Assembly: GCF_014284175.1 (NCBI RefSeq)
Contig: NZ_JACOGA010000004.1
Coordinates: 62,001 to 126,000 of the forward strand
Length of the DNA: 64,000 nt
Direction: 5' to 3'
Origin: Affinundibacterium flavidum
GTDB taxonomy: Bacteria; Pseudomonadota; Gammaproteobacteria; Burkholderiales; Burkholderiaceae_D
Shown: one piece after another, positions 58,022 to 64,000 of the stretch
How positions within the stretch are numbered: the stretch's first letter is position 1
Layout: every line of letters starts with the position of its first letter
Translations under genes and position numbers: made by a program
The notes under the pieces: model-generated
Databases searched by the model: none
Told to the model about the DNA's origin: nothing
What the model saw: only the letters and a program-made list of their open reading frames with translations

Positions 58022-58612
58022 GGTAGAGCTCCAAAAAATTTGTGATTTTTGTGTGCAAAGAACTTGGGCTGCGTCCGGTAAGACACAAGTCTGTTCTGAA
58101 CTTATGGGAAGGTAATCGCCAAAAATTCAAGTTGCATCGGCTGAGATAGCAGCCATTTTAATTCAATTCAGGCCTGATACCCAAGAAAAAGCCCGGCAAT
58201 TCTGGCGTTTTTCTCGCGAAAGTTTCTTAAAACCTAATTATCCGCACCACTATTCAAATGATAGGCGCTTGAAAATCAGGTTTTAAAACTTCGACTTAGT
58301 TTCCACTTAGTTTCAACTTAGCATCAGGCAAATCTGAATCGGAGACATCAAAGAAAGCTTTCGAAATTCTGGGATGGAGACCACACCCATTCGCTGCAGC
58401 GCTTTCTCGACTTCCTTTGAAATCTGCTGTGTTCACAGTGTAGTGAGAGTTATTGGATTTGAAAAATACGGAATAGAAATAGGGGTATCGTGAAAAATGA
58501 TAGCAAAAATAATCACAAAAACCTTGATCACCATCGCAATAGAGATTTTTTGTATTGTCACTTGATTTTTCATTCGCAAAAACTATCCATATATGAAATG
58601 GACCCGTCAAAA
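58022..58612. other. Intergenic region with a tandem repeat, no convincing gene
   Basis: A 104-codon minus-strand frame (58296-58610) has no recognisable features and poor composition. The region holds the 11-bp tandem repeat at 58294-58326. No terminator or promoter is certain. Confidence 0.4.
58294..58326. repeat. Tandem repeat, 11 bp x 3
   Basis: ACTTAGTTTCC, ACTTAGTTTCA and ACTTAGCATCA lie in direct succession in the noncoding stretch between the two oppositely placed operons. It has the same size class as the other minisatellite-like arrays in the window. Confidence 0.75.
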
Positions 58613-59341
58613 TCAGCTCTGCTGTTGCAGACGTTGCAAAATTTCTTCGCGGTATTGACGGCTACAAGGGATTACCGCACCACTCTGCAAATAAAATTCG
58701 CCGTCGCCTTTTCCATTTGCGTCAAAACGTAAAATTTGATCACGCCTGACCAGATAGCTACGATGGCAGCGTGAAAATGCAGCACCTAATCTTTGCGCAC
58801 TCACCGACAAAGTTTGGCGCAGCATGTGAGTGGTATGTGCGGTGTGTAGCAAGACATAATTGTCAGCCGCTTCGACCCAGTGGATATCTTCCACCTGAAC
58901 TACCTGCATATTGCCACGTTCTTGAATAATCAGTGGTGCGGCTTTAATTGGCACCGCCGATTGCACACGTTGCGCCGCTATTGCATTTCTGGCTTTATTG
59001 AATGCGCGCAAAAATCGCTCTTCATCAAATGGTTTTAGCAAATAATCCAGCGCATTCGCATCGAAGGCCTGCAACGCAAATTGGTCGTAAGCTGTCACAA
59101 AGATGAGTTGCGGTGCGGGTTCAGGAATTTGTTGCGCAACGCTTAAGCCATCAAGCTCTGGCATTTGAATATCTAAAAAAACGATATCAAATTTTTCTTG
59201 TGCCAAGGTCTGCAAGGCAGCAACGCCATCGCGTACTTCTGCGATAAAACTCACTGCCGATTGCGCACTAAGCAAACGCCGCAGCTTATCGCGTGCTGGT
59301 CGCTCATCATCCACAATTAAAACGCGCAGTTGCTCAGCCAT
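58613..59341 (-). CDS. LytT/AlgR-type response regulator (REC-LytTR)
   Basis: A 242-residue regulator: receiver domain with VDDERPARDKL and phospho-acceptor D57 in IVFLDIQMPELDG, then the LytTR DNA-binding domain (about 135-242) with VEDIHWVEAADNYVLLHTAHTTHMLRQTL and FSRCHRSYLVRRDQI. AAGGATAAAC precedes ATG 59341, and the kinase stop TAA ends two bases before, so the two are translated together. Target genes are unknown. Confidence 0.93.
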   Translation of the reverse strand: MAEQLRVLIVDDERPARDKLRRLLSAQSAVSFIAEVRDGVAALQTLAQEKFDIVFLDIQMPELDGLSVAQQIPEPAPQLIFVTAYDQFALQAFDANALDYLLKPFDEERFLRAFNKARNAIAAQRVQSAVPIKAAPLIIQERGNMQVVQVEDIHWVEAADNYVLLHTAHTTHMLRQTLSVSAQRLGAAFSRCHRSYLVRRDQILRFDANGKGDGEFYLQSGAVIPCSRQYREEILQRLQQQS

Positions 59342-59343
59342 GT

Positions 59344-60435
59344 TTATCCTTCGCTCCGCAATGGCAAGCAAATTTCACTACGAACCCCAGCAAGGTGCTG
59401 CGGCTCAATTTCAAAGCTCGCACGTTCACCATACATCACCGCCAAACGCTGGCGTAAATTATTCAAACCTATGCCCGCAGGTTTGCTATCTAAATTACTG
59501 CCTGAGTTACTACACAAATGCCCGGCATCATCTTCCACAATCAATTGTAATTGGTCGGCCAGCACATTCGCTCGCACGACGATTTGCGTCATGCCCGAGC
59601 GTTTTTCCACTGTATGTTTAAAGGTGTTCTCCAATAGCACTTGTAAGCACATGGTAGGTACTTTACAGCGCAAAGTTTGGGGTGCGATTTGCCAACTTAT
59701 GAGCGCCCGCTCGTCAAATCGTATCAACATTAAATCAGCATAAGCATGCAAGAGTTCTAGTTCACGCTCCAGGCTGGTTTCTGTCTCCTCACCTAAGTCT
59801 AGGGTATGACGTAGTAAGGCCGCGAGCCGACTGAGTGCTTTATCGGCGGCATCCACATCGGTATACATGAGCGAAGAGATCGCATTTAAGGCATTGAATA
59901 AAAAGTGCGGTTGTATTTGCTGACTCAATCTTTGTATATGTGCGGCTTGCAATAATTTGGTAGCGCGCTCTGCGTTATTTTTTTCTTCTAGCAAAAATAT
60001 ATACGATTGCACGCCGAAAATGACCACGTAAAACAGGCCAAGAAAGATCGACAACTTAATCGATTCATACACAAAAACTTCTGGCCAGGGATCGTGCGAA
60101 TAAGTGCGCCCAAAGAGAAAATACACAGCATGGCGCAGTGAAAAAGTCAGAACAATAAAGCCGATGCAGACCAAGGGCAAGTAAGCAATCTGGCGCAAGA
60201 ACCAACGCCGCGGCGTTTGTAGTAGCTTTCGCTCGGTCAAGACCGGCAACTGCAAATAAAACAGAAAACTACCCACGAGTGCCGAAGAGCTTTCCCAAAA
60301 TATAGGCTCCCACACATTCTGCCCGCCATCACGCCAGTAATCCTGCACCGCGACTGCGACCATCAACGCCCAGAACAATATTGCACCGCCTATCATACTG
60401 AGGCGACCGATGCGTTGTTGTGTCAGACCGGTCAT
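59344..60435 (-). CDS. LytS-type sensor histidine kinase
   Basis: A 363-residue kinase with four membrane segments between about 10 and 145, a short coiled coil, and the His_kinase motif QIQPHFLFNAL (H177), followed by an ATPase with VLLENTFKHTVE and GIGLNNLRQRL. The start ATG 60435 overlaps the stop of the upstream LysR gene (TGATG), with GAAGAG before it. It phosphorylates the LytTR regulator downstream. A longer frame to 60477 would overlap LysR by 43 bp. Confidence 0.9.
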   Translation of the reverse strand: MTGLTQQRIGRLSMIGGAILFWALMVAVAVQDYWRDGGQNVWEPIFWESSSALVGSFLFYLQLPVLTERKLLQTPRRWFLRQIAYLPLVCIGFIVLTFSLRHAVYFLFGRTYSHDPWPEVFVYESIKLSIFLGLFYVVIFGVQSYIFLLEEKNNAERATKLLQAAHIQRLSQQIQPHFLFNALNAISSLMYTDVDAADKALSRLAALLRHTLDLGEETETSLERELELLHAYADLMLIRFDERALISWQIAPQTLRCKVPTMCLQVLLENTFKHTVEKRSGMTQIVVRANVLADQLQLIVEDDAGHLCSNSGSNLDSKPAGIGLNNLRQRLAVMYGERASFEIEPQHLAGVRSEICLPLRSEG

Positions 60436-61367
60436 CAGATCAAACTCTTCGCGCCCAGCCATTTGCCACTCAGGCATAAGTCACGGCTAACATCGAGTAC
60501 CAATTTTTCTACTGCTTGCGCAGCATTGGTGAGTGGGATATTTTTAGAAGAACATAAAGTCACCGTGCGGGATAGTGCAACATCGCTGATCACGCTCGCT
60601 CGCATATCACCACGTTCAATTTCTGCCAGCAACGGCGATACAGGTAAGATCGTCGCTCCCATATCCGCCAAAATTGCAGACTTTAAAATCGCAATCGACG
60701 TAATATCGATCACATTCACAATCTGTTTGCCTTGTTCGCGTACCACTTGTTCTATGCGCGGCCGGACACCGTGCTGAATGCTCGGTAGTATTAAAGGTGC
60801 TTGAAGAACTTTATCGAGCGTGATGGATTTACGCTTGCATGCATATTGCGAATCGGCACGCGTGATGTACATCATCTGCTCTTCAACCAAAGGCTTGGTA
60901 TTGAATTTCCCTAGCTGTCCATCGTCAAACAACACGGCCAGATTCAAACGACCTGAAGCTAGCTGTTCGGTCAAATTGCCAGTTAATTCTTCAGTCAATT
61001 GAAACACGATATCGGGGAATGCCGCACGCACCGCGGTTAACAACGGTAATGCCAATGCGCCCGAGGCACTTTGAGGGATACCAAGTGCCACTGTACCACT
61101 CGGTTTATCGGTCGATTGGTTCACTGCAGATTTTGCATCAGCCACTTGTTTCAAGATCGCTAAAGCATGCTCGTAAAAAATCTTGCCCGCATCGGTCGCC
61201 TGCATACCTTGTGCAGAGCGATGTAAAAGATTCGCACCCAATTCTTCTTCTAATTGTTGAATCTGTTGGGTTAAAGCGGGTTGAACGATATGCAAAACTC
61301 GTGCTGCACGTGATAAAGAACCGTGATCAACAATAGCGACGAAATAGCGTAGTTGACGTAGTTCCAT
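60435..61367 (-). CDS. LysR-family regulator, first gene of a LytS/LytT operon
   Basis: A 310-residue LysR regulator. The winged helix is MELRQLRYFVAIVDHGSLSRAARVLHIVQPALTQQIQQLEEELGA. The effector domain (about 90-295) is the nitrogen-assimilation/Nac-like type in general pattern: GTVALGIPQSASGALALPLL and LPSIQHGVRPRIEQV. The stop overlaps the kinase start. LysR next to a LytS/LytT pair in one transcript is unusual, and suggests that the LysR protein controls, or works with, the two-component pair. Confidence 0.92.
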   Translation of the reverse strand: MELRQLRYFVAIVDHGSLSRAARVLHIVQPALTQQIQQLEEELGANLLHRSAQGMQATDAGKIFYEHALAILKQVADAKSAVNQSTDKPSGTVALGIPQSASGALALPLLTAVRAAFPDIVFQLTEELTGNLTEQLASGRLNLAVLFDDGQLGKFNTKPLVEEQMMYITRADSQYACKRKSITLDKVLQAPLILPSIQHGVRPRIEQVVREQGKQIVNVIDITSIAILKSAILADMGATILPVSPLLAEIERGDMRASVISDVALSRTVTLCSSKNIPLTNAAQAVEKLVLDVSRDLCLSGKWLGAKSLI

Positions 61368-61444
61368 GAGTGAGGATGTGGGTGGTGGAATTCAAAAAAC
61401 TGGCGCAAATCTCATGTGCAAGACGATGCACCCGACTGCAGACG

Positions 61445-61500
61445 TTTCAATCAATAGGTTTCAATGAATCAGTTTCAGTGAATAAGTTTCAATGAATGGG
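61445..61500. repeat. Tandem repeat, 14 bp x 4, ending at the diguanylate cyclase stop
   Basis: TTTCAATCAATAGG, TTTCAATGAATCAG, TTTCAGTGAATAAG and TTTCAATGAATGGG lie in line; the last unit ends at the base next to the minus-strand stop codon (61501-61503). Confidence 0.88.
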
Positions 61501-62550
61501 TTAGAAGAATTCCACACTATCATGCGATTGTTCTATGTGCAGATCACCTGACTGAACCAGATCTTCGTAGTGGCAAACACGATTACGACCATTGCTCTTG
61601 GCGAAATACAAAGCTTGATCGGCGCGACCAATAATCCCAACAGCTGGTTCGAAAGGGTCGATATGCGCAAAGCCAATACTGATGGTGACAGTACCCACTT
61701 GCGGGAAAGGATAACGCGCCACGTTTTCACGGAAACGCTCAAAGATCATACGCGCATCATCTTTACTGGTTGAGCGCAACAAGATCACAAACTCTTCACC
61801 ACCAAAGCGGAACAATTTGTCACTTGGCCGAAAGGACGTTCGCATGAGATTCGCGACCAGAATCAACACTTCATCGCCATACAAATGTCCAAAAGTATCA
61901 TTCACACGTTTGAAGTGATCGATATCCAGTACGGCCAGCCAATGCTGTTTCTCTTTATCGCTGTTACGACGTTCAACATCGGGTTGATCAATTTCATCCG
62001 ACAATTGCTTCTGTACGCTGGTGCGCAAAATCTTTGAAAAATTGTCGTCGAAAGTTTTGCGATTTAATAAGCCCGTTAAAGAATCACGCTCACTGTAATC
62101 GAGCAAATTTTGGAAGTTACGATAGACCACCAAAATGCCACTCATGACTTCTTTGGTATTTTCTGAATACACGCCGGGATTATAAATTTCCAAGCAAACA
62201 TTCACTTTTTCATTGATCCAGATCGGCAACCACACTGTGCGTATGCCTTGCTCATCAAGCTGTTCAATCACGTTGTCTTGCTGACTTAATCCTTTTAACA
62301 ACTGAGGAAATTGTTCTATCGGTAGCTCTGGCACCAAATGTACGAGATGCTCTTCGTTAGGTGCTACTTTTCCGTGATCTACAGTAATTTGCGCTTTGAC
62401 CAACACCTTATCGCCGACGTGCAAGATATCCAGCACGCGCGCACGCGCTGCCTGAGTCAACTCACTGAGCGCAGAAATAACGGAAATATTGAGCAGATCA
62501 TGGTCACGATGACCCGTAATCTCCATCAAATGTTTAATGATTGATTCCAT
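61501..62550 (-). CDS. Diguanylate cyclase (GGDEF) with GAF-like N-terminal domain
   Basis: A 349-residue protein: N-terminal sensor domain (about 1-150, GAF-like by pattern, with WLPIWINEKVNVCLEIYNPG), then a GGDEF domain (about 165-330) with DSLTGLLNRKTFDDNF, VLDIDHFKRVNDTFGHLYGDEVL, the active-site motif RFGGEEFVILL and VTISIGFAHIDPFE. It makes c-di-GMP in the cytoplasm. There is no RxxD inhibitory site clearly visible five residues before GGEEF. Signal unknown. A 14-bp tandem repeat adjoins the stop codon. Confidence 0.93.
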   Translation of the reverse strand: MESIIKHLMEITGHRDHDLLNISVISALSELTQAARARVLDILHVGDKVLVKAQITVDHGKVAPNEEHLVHLVPELPIEQFPQLLKGLSQQDNVIEQLDEQGIRTVWLPIWINEKVNVCLEIYNPGVYSENTKEVMSGILVVYRNFQNLLDYSERDSLTGLLNRKTFDDNFSKILRTSVQKQLSDEIDQPDVERRNSDKEKQHWLAVLDIDHFKRVNDTFGHLYGDEVLILVANLMRTSFRPSDKLFRFGGEEFVILLRSTSKDDARMIFERFRENVARYPFPQVGTVTISIGFAHIDPFEPAVGIIGRADQALYFAKSNGRNRVCHYEDLVQSGDLHIEQSHDSVEFF

Positions 62551-63125
62551 AAATACGATCTAAGGAACAACTTCCAAAAAAAGACAACAATGAAGACAGC
62601 AAAAAAGTCCACAAAAAAACAAGTAAAGCAGGACAAACAACAACGACACTAGGCATACGACATGACACAAACTACATCAACTGAGACTAATGCTGGCACC
62701 CACCATGCAAATGAGGCGAAATGTCGACTATACCAGTATTTTGTTTATTTTCTAACCATTTTAACGCCAGTCGCATTCATCTTAACTTTATATGACAATC
62801 GATAGCAACACTTTCAAAGTGTCTTTAAAGAATATCAAATTATTGTTGTCTGATTGCCTTATTTTTGTGCAGCTGCTTCGGCGCACACGACGCACCTAGC
62901 TTGCCACATTGACTATCAATGCCAATACGATTTCCATCTTTATCGCGAATGACAAGAGAACACAACAACGCCCGTATCTGTTTTACGTAAATCCTATGAA
63001 CCTCTTGCCATTTAAGTATGCATAGCAATTCTCTCAACAACTATTTTTCTTCGCCATGGCACGATTCAGTCTGCTCTTGAGGTATCCTAGCGGCTTCCAA
63101 TTTTCACTCTGAAAACTCCCCAAAA
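62551..63125. other. Intergenic region between the diguanylate cyclase and ettA
   Basis: A 575-bp divergent gap with A-rich DNA at the left (62575-62640) and a 47-codon membrane-type frame at 62662-62805. A 66-codon minus-strand frame (62840-63040) has no recognisable family. It should contain the ettA promoter; none is certain. Confidence 0.4.
62662..62805 (+). CDS. Possible small single-pass membrane protein
   Basis: A 47-codon frame with a hydrophilic N-terminus (MTQTTSTETNAGTHHANEAK) and one apolar segment (YFVYFLTILTPVAFILTLY) near the end, topped by DNR. The layout fits a small membrane protein. AGG lies nine bases upstream of the ATG. Chance cannot be excluded for a frame this short. 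Confidence 0.3.
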   Translation: MTQTTSTETNAGTHHANEAKCRLYQYFVYFLTILTPVAFILTLYDNR

Positions 63126-64000
63126 ATGGCAAATTACGTCTATACCATGAACCGGGTCGGCAAAATCGTGCCGCCTAAGCGTCAAATTCTGAAAGATATT
63201 TCTCTGTCCTTTTTCCCAGGTGCCAAAATCGGCGTGTTGGGTTTAAATGGCTCCGGGAAGTCTTCTCTCTTAAAAATCATGGCGGGTATCGATAAAGATA
63301 TTCAAGGTGAAGCCGTACCTATGCCGAATCTGAACATCGGCTATTTACCGCAAGAACCACAACTCGACCCAGAACAAACCGTACGCGAAGCCGTTGAAGG
63401 CGCGCTCGGTGAAGTGTTTGAGGCCAAAGCAAAACTAGAATTGGTATATGCCGCTTATGCTGAAGAAGATGCTGATTTTGATGCGCTGGCAAATGAACAG
63501 GCGCGCTTAGAGGCGATCATTTCCACATCAGCGGGTGACAACGTCGAATTGCAGTTAGAAATGGCAGCTGATGCTTTGCGTCTGCCACCGTGGGACGCCA
63601 AAATTGGCGTCTTATCTGGCGGTGAAAAACGTCGCGTCGCCTTATGCCGCTTGCTATTATCGAAACCAGACATGCTCTTGCTCGACGAACCGACCAACCA
63701 TTTGGATGCGGAATCAGTCGATTGGCTGGAACAATTTTTATTGCGCTTCCCGGGCACTGTAGTGGCGATTACGCATGATCGCTATTTCCTGGATAACGCA
63801 GCGGAATGGATTTTGGAGCTCGATCGCGGCGCAGGTATTCCTTGGAAAGGTAATTACTCTTCCTGGTTGGATCAAAAACAAGCGCGCTTGAAGCAAGAAG
63901 AAGCCACAGAATCAGCCCGTCAACGCGCCTTGCAAAAAGAATTGGAATGGTCACGCCAAAATCCAAAAGCACGTCAGGCTAAGAGTAAAGCCCGTTTGGC
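63126..64000 (+). CDS. ettA: Energy-dependent translational throttle protein EttA (partial)
   Basis: The first 291 codons of an ABC-F ATPase: MANYVYTMNRVGKIVPPKRQ at the start, Walker A GLNGSGKSS, a first ABC cassette with signature LSGGEKRRVALCRLLL and Walker B MLLLDEPTNHLD, then the EttA linker (GIPWKGNYSSWLDQKQARLKQEE) and a basic helix. It binds the ribosomal E site and gates translation by ATP/ADP. The second cassette lies beyond the window. No Shine-Dalgarno is obvious before ATG 63126. Confidence 0.95.
   Translation, partial: MANYVYTMNRVGKIVPPKRQILKDISLSFFPGAKIGVLGLNGSGKSSLLKIMAGIDKDIQGEAVPMPNLNIGYLPQEPQLDPEQTVREAVEGALGEVFEAKAKLELVYAAYAEEDADFDALANEQARLEAIISTSAGDNVELQLEMAADALRLPPWDAKIGVLSGGEKRRVALCRLLLSKPDMLLLDEPTNHLDAESVDWLEQFLLRFPGTVVAITHDRYFLDNAAEWILELDRGAGIPWKGNYSSWLDQKQARLKQEEATESARQRALQKELEWSRQNPKARQAKSKARL

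Noticed and set aside
58296..58610. 104-codon frame on the minus strand
   Set aside because: No ribosome-binding site, no domain or signal, mixed low-quality composition; the 3' end lies in a tandem repeat.
62840..63040. 66-codon minus-strand frame before ettA
   Set aside because: No recognisable domain and no start signal; treated as intergenic.

Overview
The window looks like a chromosomal segment of a betaproteobacterium of the Burkholderiales, most like Oxalobacteraceae such as Undibacterium. This rests on moderate G+C, a fused isobutyryl-CoA mutase (IcmF) beside a fused indolepyruvate ferredoxin oxidoreductase-type enzyme, LytS/LytT-type two-component pairs, Kup, CorA and EttA, and many secreted proteins. 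The genus is an inference from gene content. I saw no tRNA, rRNA, CRISPR array, prophage or complete insertion sequence.

Layout. 0-7.5 kb: the end of an unidentified gene, a periplasmic solute-binding-like protein, a secreted metzincin protease with PPC domains, PhnA/YjdM, a small membrane protein and a secreted thermolysin-like (M4) protease. 7.5-20.4 kb: a LytTR two-component pair, cytochrome b561, a secreted alpha/beta hydrolase, a SprA-like putative metalloprotease, a second solute-binding-like protein, an aminotransferase, a 1227-residue hybrid kinase and CorA. 20.6-32.2 kb: a KdpD/KdpE-like pair followed by a decayed kup copy and a truncated DUF2845 gene, then a TonB-dependent receptor, an SDR oxidoreductase, a cut gene fragment, and a second, intact copy of the same block (kdpE 3' end, kup, outer-membrane protein, DUF2845). 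32.5-48 kb: small regulators, acetyltransferases, secreted proteins, a LysR regulator divergent from an exported intradiol dioxygenase with a PPC tail, hydrolases, a 2OG-Fe(II) oxygenase, a large band 7 protein with five N-terminal repeats and an Lrp regulator. 48-50.8 kb: small exported proteins with three copies of a roughly 115-bp repeat. 50.8-58 kb: icmF and the 2-oxoacid oxidoreductase. 58.6-64 kb: a LysR-LytS-LytT operon, a diguanylate cyclase and the start of ettA.

Connections. The 2-oxoacid oxidoreductase and IcmF could form a branched-chain acyl-CoA route (2-oxoacid to acyl-CoA to rearranged acyl-CoA). The KdpDE-like pair beside Kup, with no KdpFABC in the window, suggests a potassium-sensing pair tied to Kup. 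The secreted proteases, PPC-tailed proteins and exported hydrolases suggest a life of degrading external polymers.

The most notable points are the collapsed duplicate of the kdpE-kup-DUF2845 block, an in-frame palindromic repeat inside icmF, a 115-bp terminal-inverted-repeat element present three times in 1.7 kb, and eight unrelated short tandem repeats (period 10-14 bp, 3-4 copies), nearly all at gene boundaries.
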